Source: Desulfoscipio sp. XC116 (GTDB lineage: Bacteria; Bacillota; Desulfotomaculia; Desulfotomaculales; Desulfallaceae). From it: a stretch of DNA of 64,000 nt. Below, one piece after another: positions 17,933 through 27,436 of the stretch. The notes beneath the pieces are model-generated. The model had not been told where the DNA came from. It made no database searches and worked only from the letters and a program-made list of their open reading frames with translations. The DNA lies in NCBI RefSeq assembly GCF_039851975.1, contig NZ_CP156660.1:1550001-1614000 (forward strand), given 5' to 3'. The position numbers and the translations under genes were made by a program. Position 1 is the stretch's first letter, and every line of letters begins with the position of its first letter.

Positions 17933-18136
17933 ATGGGCTCACTGACTGAAGTCAGCTCCAAACCTACAGTTGATCCCAAAACCGTGGCGGCTATCACGGC
18001 TGCCCTGGCAGTGGGGGGATATCTAAAACATGGTGGCCGGGTTGTCGGAGTAAAAAAGATTAACGGACAAATGGATTCCTGGAAACGTTCAGGGGTAATA
18101 GAAATAATGGCGGGTAGAGATTATAGTCTAGAATAG
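17933..18136 (+). CDS. Small carboxyltransferase/decarboxylase subunit (OadG C-terminal/MmdE-like)
   Basis: This 67-residue protein reads like the soluble C-terminal tail of decarboxylase gamma/delta subunits. It has a Lys/Pro spacer, then VDPKTVAAITAALAVGGYL (compare the usual PEEIAAIAAALAAYL), a basic VVGVKKI strand, and a DSWKRSGVIEIM ending that resembles the WxxAGRxEQM-type family end. Unlike full gamma/delta subunits it has no N-terminal membrane helix, so it is probably soluble. In Veillonella methylmalonyl-CoA decarboxylase a comparably tiny epsilon chain stabilises the complex. Here it may hold the 12S-type, 5S-type and biotin subunits together. GGGAGGGATT lies just before the ATG. 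Assignment rests on short motifs. Confidence 0.6.
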   Translation: MGSLTEVSSKPTVDPKTVAAITAALAVGGYLKHGGRVVGVKKINGQMDSWKRSGVIEIMAGRDYSLE

Positions 18137-18218
18137 TGGAAGGCTTACTGCTTAGCGATGGACATATGCTGTTGCTTAAGCAATAACTATTTTCTAAACC
18201 AGGGGAGGCGCGTAATGA

Positions 18219-19587
<1,369 letters not shown>

Positions 19588-19631
19588 TGACAATGTCCCT
19601 GGCATTATAAAAGAACGGGGAGGGTTATATC

Positions 19632-21029
19632 ATGGGAGAGACTAGGAAAGTTAAAATCATGGATACTACTATGCGGGATGGCCATCAATCATTGTTGGCC
19701 ACCCGCATGCGCACTGAACATATGCTTCCTATTGCGGAAAAGGTAGAACAGGTGGGGTTCCACGCCATTGAAATATGGGGTGGCGCTACTTTTGACTCAT
19801 GCATGCGTTTCCTTAATGAGGATCCCTGGGAAAGACTGCGGGTTGTCAGGCGTCATTTTAAAAACAGCAAGCTGCAAATGCTGTTGCGCGGTCAAAACGT
19901 AGTAGGTTACAAACATTATGCCGATGATGTGCTGGAGGAATTTGTCAAGAGAACGGTAGATAACGGTTTGGATATCTTTAGAATTTTTGATGCCTTAAAT
20001 GATACACGCAATATGGAGAAAGCTATTGAATATGTCAAGCGGGAAGGTGCCCATGCTCAGGGTACGGTGGTCTATACCATCAGCCCGGTGCACGATTATG
20101 ACTTTTATATGCGCACAGGTGCTGAATTAAAGGAAATGGGTGTCGATTCGCTGTGTTTAAAAGATATGGCGGGTATATTAGCTCCCCAGCCTGCTTATGA
20201 CATCGTCAAAGGTTGGAAAGAAAAACTTGGTATTATGGTGCAGCTGCATTGTCATTATACCAGCGGCATGGCCTCAATGACTTATATGAAAGCCGTGGAG
20301 GCCGGGGTGGATGTGCTTGACTGTGCTATATCCTCCCTGGCATTGCAAAGCTCACAGCCGTCTATCGAGAGCATGGTGGCGGCATTTAAGGATACTCCGT
20401 ATGATACGGGAATGGATCTCGAACTGCTTTCGGAGATTGCCGAATACTTTAAAGGGGTGCGCAAACATTACGCTGCTTTTGATAATGCCAGCAGCAGTCC
20501 GGATACCAATGTACTGACCTACCAGATACCCGGTGGTATGATTTCAAACTTTATCAATCAGCTTAAAGAGCAAAATGCTCTGGATAAATTACCTGAGGTG
20601 TTGGCTGAAGTGCCCCGGGTGAGGGAGGACTTTGGCTACCCGCCGCTGGTTACCCCTTCCAGCCAAATTGTGGGCTCTCAGGCGGCATTGAATGTGTTGC
20701 TCGGGGAACGTTATAAAATGGCTACCAACGAAGTTAAAAACTACATGCGTGGATTTTACGGACGTTCTCCCGCACCGGTGAATGAAGAGGCCCGCAAGAA
20801 GATCATCGGTAACGAAGAACCGATTAAATGCCGTCCGGCGGATTTAATTGAACCGGAGCTGCCCAAAGCCAGAGAAGAATGCGCATCTTATATGGAAAAA
20901 GAGGAAGACATTGTTTCGGTAGCTTTATTCCCGCAGGTAGCACCTAAATTTCTGCAGGAAAGAATGGCTAAGAAACTTAAAGTAGATCTGGAGCTAGCCA
21001 AACAAGGTACGGATTTTTATCCTATCTAA
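19632..21029 (+). CDS. Transcarboxylase 5S-type / oxaloacetate carboxyltransferase subunit
   Basis: This 465-residue TIM-barrel enzyme moves CO2 between oxaloacetate/pyruvate and biotin. Seen are the metal-binding start IMDTTMRDGHQSLLATRMRT, the LRGQNVVGYKHYADDV segment, the probable carbamylated lysine in SLCLKDMAG, and the metal histidines in VQLHCHYTSGMA. The length matches stand-alone 5S/OadA chains without a fused biotin domain, and the biotin domain is encoded separately at 18219-18641. It is the last gene of the operon. In propionate oxidation it decarboxylates oxaloacetate to pyruvate while charging biotin for propionyl-CoA. Confidence 0.94.
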   Translation: MGETRKVKIMDTTMRDGHQSLLATRMRTEHMLPIAEKVEQVGFHAIEIWGGATFDSCMRFLNEDPWERLRVVRRHFKNSKLQMLLRGQNVVGYKHYADDVLEEFVKRTVDNGLDIFRIFDALNDTRNMEKAIEYVKREGAHAQGTVVYTISPVHDYDFYMRTGAELKEMGVDSLCLKDMAGILAPQPAYDIVKGWKEKLGIMVQLHCHYTSGMASMTYMKAVEAGVDVLDCAISSLALQSSQPSIESMVAAFKDTPYDTGMDLELLSEIAEYFKGVRKHYAAFDNASSSPDTNVLTYQIPGGMISNFINQLKEQNALDKLPEVLAEVPRVREDFGYPPLVTPSSQIVGSQAALNVLLGERYKMATNEVKNYMRGFYGRSPAPVNEEARKKIIGNEEPIKCRPADLIEPELPKAREECASYMEKEEDIVSVALFPQVAPKFLQERMAKKLKVDLELAKQGTDFYPI

Positions 21030-21112
21030 AATGGTATGAATGGCAATGTAGTAATTTAACTGCTACGTAATACAGCATTCATGAATACACCATTCTTAAT
21101 ACTGAAATTGCT

Positions 21113-21153
21113 TATTAGAAACAGGCCCAGGTTATTTAGGCCTGTTTCTAATA
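21113..21153 (+). terminator. Long hairpin ending the methylmalonyl-CoA operon
   Basis: TATTAGAAACAGGCC at 21113-21127 pairs perfectly with GGCCTGTTTCTAATA at 21139-21153, 84 bp after the operon's last stop. No T-run follows, so it may be a processing or stability hairpin rather than a classical intrinsic terminator. Confidence 0.6.
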
Positions 21154-21257
21154 GCGAGGTCAGTATCGGCGTAATTGCAATCAGCCGGCTTTTTCGGTCT
21201 TATCACTACATTAAAGCCTTTACATAAAGCCTTTACATTTTTGCACTCTACAGATCT

Positions 21258-21947
21258 TTAGGGTATTTTTATACTCCTTGTAAAATCAATTGCATCTTCA
21301 CTAGAATACTCGAACTCCGTTCCAGAAATAACAAGTTTTCCATTTTCCTTTTTAGCATCAAGAATATTGATTGCTTCATAAATATTTATATTTGTTAATG
21401 AGCTTTTTTTCATTACAGATTTTTCGGTTAGACTTGGGATTTCATAAATAAAATATTTATCTCTTTTAGTTCCAGTAAAAATTTCATTATCACTTATTCG
21501 ATACATAAATCGAATATTACTCATTTTTATTTCTGAAAGCAGCTCTCCCGTTTCTATATGTCTTTTATAGATCCCCCTGTCACACATCTCAATTACTAAA
21601 AACTCATCTTTGGCAATAACTTGCCTTACTTTAGCAGGTGTTTTTTTCCACTTTAGATTTCTATTATCAATATCGTAACAAAAAAGCCCTTTATCCCATG
21701 TGCCGATAAATAGATATTTACCATCCGGTGATATAGGTGTTCCGTATATAGTATGCTCGACAACTTTACAAACTGTAGGAAACTCAGATATAACATCTTC
21801 TGATTTTGAGAAAACTTGGCAAAATCCATTTAAGCCAATCTCGTCATCCTCCCTAAAATTAAAATGAACTTTTTTTATATTATTATTTTCATTTTCATAG
21901 CTATCATATAATATTGTAAGTCTATTATTACCATACTCTATTTTCAA
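21258..21947 (-). CDS. Propeller-like protein, possible immunity partner of the upstream secreted nuclease
   Basis: I do not recognise this 229-residue protein. It has no signal peptide or membrane segment. It contains repeating beta-propeller-like segments: GTPISPDGKYLFIGTWDKGLFCYDIDNR resembles a WD40/quinoprotein blade (read as ISPDGKYLFIGTWDKG then CYDID), followed by IYKRHIETGELLSEIK and ISDNEIFTGTKRDKYFIYEI. It is the next gene after the secreted nuclease on the same strand, separated by 223 bp that holds a hairpin. TTG 21947 has AGGAGGAG well placed. Codon choice is very AT-rich, unlike the operon before it. Immunity by binding the nuclease is inferred from position only. Confidence 0.6.
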   Translation of the reverse strand: MKIEYGNNRLTILYDSYENENNNIKKVHFNFREDDEIGLNGFCQVFSKSEDVISEFPTVCKVVEHTIYGTPISPDGKYLFIGTWDKGLFCYDIDNRNLKWKKTPAKVRQVIAKDEFLVIEMCDRGIYKRHIETGELLSEIKMSNIRFMYRISDNEIFTGTKRDKYFIYEIPSLTEKSVMKKSSLTNINIYEAINILDAKKENGKLVISGTEFEYSSEDAIDFTRSIKIP

Positions 21948-21988
21948 ATCAAATCTCCTCCTACTACTTTTTAAGGTTAAGCCTTGTT

Positions 21989-22041
21989 AAAGCACATAAT
22001 AGCTTCAGAACAATTGCTTTGAAGCCATTATGTGCTTTTTT
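21989..22041. terminator. Hairpin between the nuclease and propeller genes
   Basis: AAAGCACATAAT at 21989-22000 pairs with ATTATGTGCTTT at 22027-22038, with CTTC/GAAG extending the stem inside. The T-run is on the plus-strand side (to 22041). On the minus strand it would be an intercistronic hairpin that could reduce read-through from the nuclease gene to the propeller gene. Confidence 0.5.
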
Positions 22042-22170
22042 GTTTAAAATCATACTATACATGCAGAGGTAGCACCAATATTAATATTTTCTAGCAAGCC
22101 ACTCGTTAAGCAGGGATAATCATAAAGAACTCATTATTACTTGCGCTTAGAACAATATCGTACTCTACCT

Positions 22171-22785
22171 TTAAAAATTTGGGTGAAATTTATACTTATC
22201 ACATAATGTTTTAGCATACTTAAGTACTTCTGACTTTGTTGGAAATTTCCCTTTATCTTCATACCTCTTGAAAAAATATTCCCAATGATTATTAAATTCG
22301 TTAGCTGTCTTGCGGTGATATGTTTTATCGACCCATGTACCATATTTGGGGTTGTGTATATCTCTAATATGTGCTTTTGCGAATCTACTTTCGTGTGCTT
22401 TTGGTAATAAATGATGAGCTTCGTACTTTGTACCAGGGTTTCCCCTTGTTAGAGTAATTAAGTTTTTGCGGAAATTTTTATAACTAAATTTTAGAAAATC
22501 CCCAGCTTTTCTTGTTGCTGGTGAAGCTAAAATTCGTTGTATAACCGGTCTAGCTGACGTTAAAACTGTAGCAATAACATAAACTGCTGGAACTGCTTGG
22601 ATTTCAGTTTTATCCCCAGGAACAGAAGTATTAACATCGTTTGTAGCAACAGAATCTACAGGAATAGAAGTATTAACAACGTTTGTAGCAGCAAATGCAG
22701 GCATTAATGATGTTGCTACCAATAAAAAAGAAAGTAAAAAAATTAAAAGTGTTTTATTGAATATCTTTTTTGTCGCTAATTTCAT
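22171..22785 (-). CDS. Secreted protein with C-terminal HNH/AHH-like nuclease domain (candidate toxin)
   Basis: Residues 1-33 form a clear signal peptide (basic start, LLIFLLSFLLVATSL core, AFA cleavage site). Residues 34-62 are a low-complexity stretch with two near-identical 14-residue units (VNTSIPVDS and VNTSVPGDK), encoded by a 32-bp direct repeat at 22619-22650 and 22661-22692. After a hydrophobic segment (about 65-88) comes a compact domain, YEAHHLLPKAHESRFAKAHI then DIHNPKYGTWV, YHRKTANEFNNHWEYFF. The HH pair at 124-125, H144, H157 and W168 are the pattern of AHH/DUF2380-like HNH nucleases found in polymorphic toxins. ATG has GAGGAG upstream. A propeller-like gene follows and may confer immunity. 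Function is inferred from motif spacing. Confidence 0.7.
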   Translation of the reverse strand: MKLATKKIFNKTLLIFLLSFLLVATSLMPAFAATNVVNTSIPVDSVATNDVNTSVPGDKTEIQAVPAVYVIATVLTSARPVIQRILASPATRKAGDFLKFSYKNFRKNLITLTRGNPGTKYEAHHLLPKAHESRFAKAHIRDIHNPKYGTWVDKTYHRKTANEFNNHWEYFFKRYEDKGKFPTKSEVLKYAKTLCDKYKFHPNF

Positions 22786-23189
22786 TATCAGTCTCCTCTT
22801 ACCTATTTTTATTGCAAAAATTATGTTTCTAAAAAATAACTACAACATATAACCAACCATGTTTTTTCGCTTGATATATAGAGATCAAAACGTGCTTGTA
22901 GTTTAAAGCAACTACATATTTTAAATTGATTAGCTATCCTCCTTTCATTAAAACGTAACCTTTCCACAATGAGAGGCACAGCTGTTTCCAGTATGCACTC
23001 TGTCGGTCAAGTTACCATAGCTACTATAGCCACTATAGCCACAGGTAAAGTGACTCGAAAACGGTTGAACAATTTTGGGTTTATTAAAACAATATGTTAA
23101 TATTTATTATAATAATAAAAATATGTAATGCAATAATAATAAATGTCGGGATATGGCAATTAAAAATATAGATCCGATGTGAACTGATA

Positions 23190-23303
23190 TAGACGGCACC
23201 TTGTTGTAGAAAAATAAAGATTGATGAGTGGTATGAGTGTAAAATAGACAAGGAACAGAAGGAACTTTTTGAAGCTTTAGGCCTGGGTATTTATACTATT
23301 TAG
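23190..23303 (+). pseudogene. Possible C-terminal transposase remnant
   Basis: A stop-bounded frame of about 36 codons reads KIDEWYECKIDKEQKELFEA followed by LGLGI and a stop. The acidic/basic amphipathic ending LFEALGL resembles the tails of some IS transposases, but no start codon, catalytic motif or terminal repeat is visible. In another frame just upstream (23186-23209) there is DIDGTLL followed by a stop, like the start of a HAD phosphatase. Both are weak coding traces. Confidence 0.2.
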
Positions 23304-23580
23304 TACTACGTTTTTTGCACTAAAGCCTTTGTACATAAGGTTTTAAAAAATAAAAAGTAATATTTCGTAAACTAACCTATGCTAACTATTCAACAAAACA
23401 CTATAGGAGAGGAGAACCAATGGGATACTCAGCGATGACATCCTAGTTTTTATTATTGTTTTATCTTATTTCATTACTTCCGATAATAGATATTATGTAA
23501 ACTAATAAACTTTTTTCCTCTTCTATCCTGGATAAATATTTCATTAGGCGAAAAAGGCGAAAAAATAGAGTTTCTCGTCT

Positions 23581-23614
23581 GTTCTTTCTAAATTTAAGTT
23601 CTTTCTAAATTTAA
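23581..23614. repeat. Perfect 17-bp tandem duplication
   Basis: GTTCTTTCTAAATTTAA occurs twice head to tail at 23581-23597 and 23598-23614. It lies in non-coding AT-rich sequence. A second perfect 17-bp tandem duplication in this window breaks a recombinase gene at 42739-42772. Confidence 0.9.
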
Positions 23615-23744
23615 ATAAAAACAAACAGGAAACCCTGTCGGCATTTTATACACTTATATTCCTACGGGAATTATATTTTAGAAACTATTGCCCGATATTA
23701 AGCCTAGGCTTAATAAATTATATTATAAATTGCATTATAATGTT

Positions 23745-24284
23745 TTATTTACCCTTTTTAACAGGAAAAACGCCGCCGTGAATACGCTTGGCATCGGAAA
23801 CGTTAAAGAAAACTTCCGGGCAAACTTGATCAATTATATGCAATGCCTTATTTAGGTCTTTTCGCTTAATTAATACGAACAATATTATTCTTTCACCATC
23901 ACGTCCGCAACCGGTGACACTGGTCACACCAAAACCTTCATTACGCATTTGATAAGTAATATTATTTACCAGTCTAATGGGTGGGAATATTTGAATAGAC
24001 AAAAAGCCCATGGCCAGACGTTCTTCAATTAAGCTGCCTATATAGTTTCCGGTTGCGAAACCACCCGCGTAAGCGATTACTTTGCCCGGGTCATTTAGCC
24101 CACCCTTTAACACCTCATTTAAGGCCAGCACAAAAACAGCGACCTCAAAAAAACCAATAACTGCAGCTAAAATACGCCGATCCCTCATTAACATCAATAT
24201 GCGTATTACGTCCAGGGACATGTCGATTACCCTGGCACAAAAAATAAATAGATATCCTGATATTACCGGTAGGTACTGCTCCAT
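23745..24284 (-). CDS. UPF0316 / DUF2179 membrane protein
   Basis: This 179-residue protein has three predicted membrane helices in its first half (about residues 5-25, 36-58 and 65-85). A soluble DUF2179-type domain of about 80 residues follows (ITYQMRNEGFGVTSVTGCGR then ERIILFVLIKRKDL and VFFNVSDAKRIHGGVFP). The same soluble domain ends the YitT family, where it is thought to be a regulatory ligand domain. Function is unknown. GGGAGG lies 6 bp before the ATG. No operon partner is adjacent. Confidence 0.85.
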   Translation of the reverse strand: MEQYLPVISGYLFIFCARVIDMSLDVIRILMLMRDRRILAAVIGFFEVAVFVLALNEVLKGGLNDPGKVIAYAGGFATGNYIGSLIEERLAMGFLSIQIFPPIRLVNNITYQMRNEGFGVTSVTGCGRDGERIILFVLIKRKDLNKALHIIDQVCPEVFFNVSDAKRIHGGVFPVKKGK

Positions 24285-24404
24285 TGTTATCCTCCCAAGT
24301 CCTAATTTCGTGTATGACAGTATGAGCGGTATAAATGGTCGTACTTAAAATGGGAACACATAAGCGTTCCCATCTAGCCATGATATTATACATTTCACAT
24401 AAAA

Positions 24405-25598
24405 TCAACTTAATTTGGGAGTCTCTATCTTGCTTTTATCAGCACATTTTTTTATCACAGTGTAATAATATTCCAGCAATCTTTGAGCGCAATATTGTGA
24501 AGAAATTTTTTCAGCATTTATTGTTGCATTTTTGCTCATTGTACATCGTAAATCATCATCTTTTAACAGCAGATTTATTTTATTTACGAAATTATTTATA
24601 TCTAAATCCGTTAGAAACCCATCCACATTGTTTTCTACCATTTCCGAAATGCCAAAGGCCTTTACCGCTACCGTTGGTAATCCTGACGCTTTGGCCTCCC
24701 CTACCACTAACCCTTGTGTTTCGGTAATTGATGCAAAAACGAATATATCGGCACTGTTATAAGCTTTAGCCATTTCATCTTTGGTTAATGTGCCGGTAAA
24801 AATTACCTTTTCTGAAATGCCAAGCTTCCTGGCCAAATTAACAAGTGTAATTTTTTCAGGGCCGTTACCTACCAGTACCAACTTGGTTTTAGGAAAAACC
24901 GCATTTACGTTGCTAAAACTCTTCAATATAAATGAAAAGTTCTTTTCTTTAGCTAACCGGCCTACGGATATCAGTATTTTTTCTTGAACATCTATGTTGA
25001 ATTTGCGGTGCAGCCAATCTTTTTCCTCAGTCCTAAAGCTACAAGTATTAATGCCTGTGGGTAATGCCTTTATTTCGGTGCTAACTCCCCACTTCTGCAA
25101 GTGTTCACCAATTATACCGGTGGGCACAATTACCAGGTTGCAATGGTTGCAAAAATCAGCACAAAATTTTTTAGTGATTTCTTTGGTAATACTTTGTCCT
25201 ATGGGTACATAATGAACATATTGATCATAAAGAGTATGAAAAGTAAAAACCAGCGGTATATTTAATTTTTTAGCACAGCGAGCTCCCAAACGCCCCAATA
25301 AAAATGGCGAATGAACATGGATGATATCCAGGCCGATTTTTTTTAGGGTTGGGCGCAAACGTATTGAAAATGGCACAGCCAGGGCAAAATCATGGTTTGT
25401 TGGCGCTGGTATGGAAGAAAAGCGAAATACTCTATTTTCGTTCATGTGATCATGATTTTGTTTAGGATATTCGGGCGCAAAAATAAAAATCTCGTGACCC
25501 TGAGCCTGTAATTCCTCAGAAAATGTTTCAATTGACCGGACCACTCCACTTGTATATGGCCGGTAACTGTCGGTAAAAATGCCGATTTTCAGGCCCAA
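24405..25598 (-). CDS. Family 4 glycosyltransferase (diacylglycerol glucosyltransferase-like)
   Basis: This 397-residue GT-B protein begins GLKIGIFTDSYRPYTSGVVR, the usual start of bacterial glucosyltransferases that make mono-glucosyl-diacylglycerol, a membrane glycolipid. HVHSPFLLGRLGARCAK and FTFHTLYDQYVHYVP form the acceptor-side domain. VGRLAKEKNF and the donor motif SITETQGLVVGEAKASGLP, containing the EX7E glutamates, form the nucleotide-sugar domain. TTG 25598 has AGGAGGTGA 10 bp upstream. The acceptor could also be another lipid or a cell-wall precursor. It is followed on the minus strand by the UPF0316 gene after a 120-bp gap. Confidence 0.88.
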   Translation of the reverse strand: MGLKIGIFTDSYRPYTSGVVRSIETFSEELQAQGHEIFIFAPEYPKQNHDHMNENRVFRFSSIPAPTNHDFALAVPFSIRLRPTLKKIGLDIIHVHSPFLLGRLGARCAKKLNIPLVFTFHTLYDQYVHYVPIGQSITKEITKKFCADFCNHCNLVIVPTGIIGEHLQKWGVSTEIKALPTGINTCSFRTEEKDWLHRKFNIDVQEKILISVGRLAKEKNFSFILKSFSNVNAVFPKTKLVLVGNGPEKITLVNLARKLGISEKVIFTGTLTKDEMAKAYNSADIFVFASITETQGLVVGEAKASGLPTVAVKAFGISEMVENNVDGFLTDLDINNFVNKINLLLKDDDLRCTMSKNATINAEKISSQYCAQRLLEYYYTVIKKCADKSKIETPKLS

Positions 25599-25642
25599 AG
25601 AGCAGTCACCTCCTAGTGTAACAGCTGGTTATTATCAGGATA

Positions 25643-26104
25643 TCAAAAATAATTCATTTCCTTAATGCGCCAACCATTATCAGTTTTATGTAGAATTAAC
25701 ATTCCCCTGCTATTCTGTATATTGTTTGTTGTTACATCAATATCTTTTATAGATATTATGGCGATGGAGGTATTTCCATTGTTATAAACAATATGACAGT
25801 TTTCTAAAAAAGTCAAGCTGTACCAATCGGTGCTGCTATCTTTATAATGTTTTACCGATTCGGTGACATCTTCCAAAGCGGGACCTGCATAAAACTTGTT
25901 TAGTTCTTCTCGGTAATTTGGATCGTCCGACCACCATGCATACTCTATAGCCTGCTTGATTAGCTGTTCTATACCTTTGTGGTTATCATTGTTAAAAAAT
26001 TGGATTTGTGAGCTGCCTGTTTCACGCGCGATGGAATATTCGATAATACAGTTAAGCAATACAAACAAAAAGAAAACTATTGTAAATATCCTTTTAGTAA
26101 ACAA
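25643..26104 (-). CDS. Hypothetical secreted protein
   Basis: I do not recognise this 153-residue protein. Residues 1-26 form a signal peptide or membrane anchor (TIVFFLFVLLNCIIEYSIA). The rest has a pattern of helix then beta strands: IEQLIKQAIEYAWWSDDP, YAGPALEDVTESVKHYKDS, VYNNGNTSIAIISIKDID and the C-terminal TDNGWRIKEMNYF. This layout resembles NTF2-like or lumazine-binding-like extracytoplasmic domains that end in a GWRI strand. TTG 26104 has AAGGAGG 9 bp upstream. It lies 44 bp before the glycosyltransferase on the same strand, so the two may be co-transcribed. Confidence 0.7.
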   Translation of the reverse strand: MFTKRIFTIVFFLFVLLNCIIEYSIARETGSSQIQFFNNDNHKGIEQLIKQAIEYAWWSDDPNYREELNKFYAGPALEDVTESVKHYKDSSTDWYSLTFLENCHIVYNNGNTSIAIISIKDIDVTTNNIQNSRGMLILHKTDNGWRIKEMNYF

Positions 26105-26227
26105 AGCAATTGCCTCCTTAATTTGGTAATATATTTATATAATACCATAATATGTAAGCAATTACTTTGGATTTTTTTGCCACTTATAGATATCTATATG
26201 CTTTTTATTTATCTGTTTTAGACCTCT

Positions 26228-27103
26228 TTACAATCCTCTTCTGCTTTCGGGCCTTAAGGGTATAGTATCCGGTTGGGCAATGGCCTGTTCCAATATGGTT
26301 ATAAGGCTATCACTATCTTTGTTCAATATTCCGCGTAGCGGCAGATAATTTGATGCGTGGTTGGTTCTGAACACGCAGTGGGTTAAATGTAAGTTTTCCA
26401 ATAGATATTTCATTTCCTGTAAGATTTGCATTGCATTTGGTAATGTAAAACCGCCTTGCTGTATTTGGTGATATAATACTGTATTAGGTACCGGCATCAG
26501 CGTTAACGCACCCAGATATGTGGGATCTATAGCACTGATGACTTTACCGGTTTCCTTGGCATGTTCCTCCCATAATGCAGTGCCTCCAAGACCATTGATA
26601 ATGGTCACCGAAAGCCCAAAACCCGTCTTGAGGGCTTTTTGGCCGGCCTTTACCATTTCCTCAGCAGATACTCCTTTACAGACAGCTTGCAGAATATTAT
26701 TGCTACCGCTTTCCACACCCAAATATAATAATTCGACACCGGAGGCGCGTATTTCCTTAAGTTCATCCAGGGATTTGGCTAGGATATCCTTGGGACCGGC
26801 GTACATGCTGATACGCTTCAGATCCGGAAATTTTTTATCAAGGTAAAACGCAGTTTTTAAAATAAGGGGTGTGTCTGCCGCCAGAGCGTCACCATCAGCT
26901 AAGAATACCCTTTCTATGCTCTTCATCTGGGAGGAACATATATCAATATCGTTTTTTATTTCGTCCCAAGTTCTACTGCGGTATGTTTTGCCTTTGTACA
27001 TACCGCAAAAAGTGCAAGCATTATGCCGGCATCCAATGGTAAGCTGCAATATAAGGCTAAAGGCTTCACTGGGTGGCCTAAATACCGGTGGTTCTAAATG
27101 CAT
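26228..27103 (-). CDS. Radical SAM protein
   Basis: The 4Fe-4S site is CRHNACTFCGMY, a CxxxxCxxC-type variant in the Elp3-like (HemN/MiaB superfamily) group. It is followed by ADGDALAADTPLIL, the SMYAGPKDILAKS strand and LYLGVESGSNNILQAVCKG, typical of the radical SAM barrel that binds S-adenosylmethionine. The 291 residues have no B12 or TRAM domain. Members of this small family are widespread in anaerobic Firmicutes, but their substrate is unknown. GGAGGG precedes the ATG. The ComFB-like gene and pfkA lie upstream on the same strand with short gaps, though a shared role is not evident. Confidence 0.88.
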   Translation of the reverse strand: MHLEPPVFRPPSEAFSLILQLTIGCRHNACTFCGMYKGKTYRSRTWDEIKNDIDICSSQMKSIERVFLADGDALAADTPLILKTAFYLDKKFPDLKRISMYAGPKDILAKSLDELKEIRASGVELLYLGVESGSNNILQAVCKGVSAEEMVKAGQKALKTGFGLSVTIINGLGGTALWEEHAKETGKVISAIDPTYLGALTLMPVPNTVLYHQIQQGGFTLPNAMQILQEMKYLLENLHLTHCVFRTNHASNYLPLRGILNKDSDSLITILEQAIAQPDTIPLRPESRRGL

Positions 27104-27125
27104 AGCTCATAAAACCCTCCATTAT

Positions 27126-27401
27126 TTAATAATGACTTGGATACTGCTGCACCCTTTGAATTGCTGATGTCAAGGCGGCGATTACCTGAGCTTTGCCGCC
27201 CACCTGATCATAAATAGCCTTAGTGTAAACTTGACCGAAGTCGCTGACCACGTACTTGGCCGGCAGGCTATTAAGCGCTAAAGCCATGATATCATTTTTG
27301 CAGCGTTCGCATTGGCAGGTGCCCGGGTTTTGGCCGGCATATTCGATTAGGACCTCATCAATTAATTCTTTTACGGCCAGTTCGGGATAATTAATTATCA
27401 A
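27126..27401 (-). CDS. ComFB-family protein
   Basis: The 91 residues belong to the late-competence ComFB family: IINYPELAVKELIDEVLIEY, then CQCERCKNDIMALALNSLP and AKYVVSDFGQVYTKA. The cysteines of CQCERC may bind metal. In Bacillus comFB lies in the comF operon with unclear function. Some ComFB-like proteins in other bacteria have been reported to bind cyclic dinucleotides. TTG 27401 has AAAGGGG upstream; an upstream extension to 27452 would overlap the pfkA end and is not favoured. It is 35 bp after pfkA. Confidence 0.82.
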   Translation of the reverse strand: MIINYPELAVKELIDEVLIEYAGQNPGTCQCERCKNDIMALALNSLPAKYVVSDFGQVYTKAIYDQVGGKAQVIAALTSAIQRVQQYPSHY

Positions 27402-27436
27402 CGTGTTTCCCCTTTCATGTCTATTCCTTAATCGCC

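Larger units (their letters stand above)
22786..23744. other. AT-rich gene-poor stretch
   Basis: No intact gene is seen in this stretch of almost 1 kb. It begins with the promoter region of the secreted nuclease gene. It also holds a short tandem ACTATAGCC near 23025-23045, a doubled GGCGAAAAA near 23547-23565, the remnant frame at 23190-23303 and the 17-bp duplication at 23581-23614. The high AT content and stop-riddled coding traces suggest decayed mobile or accessory DNA. Confidence 0.6.

Noticed and set aside
22137-22343. 68-codon minus-strand frame overlapping the nuclease gene
   Set aside because: It overlaps the conserved nuclease domain in another frame and lacks a ribosome site.
23186-23209. 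HAD-phosphatase-like start DIDGTLL followed by a stop
   Set aside because: Only seven residues match, there is no open frame on either side, and chance is likely.
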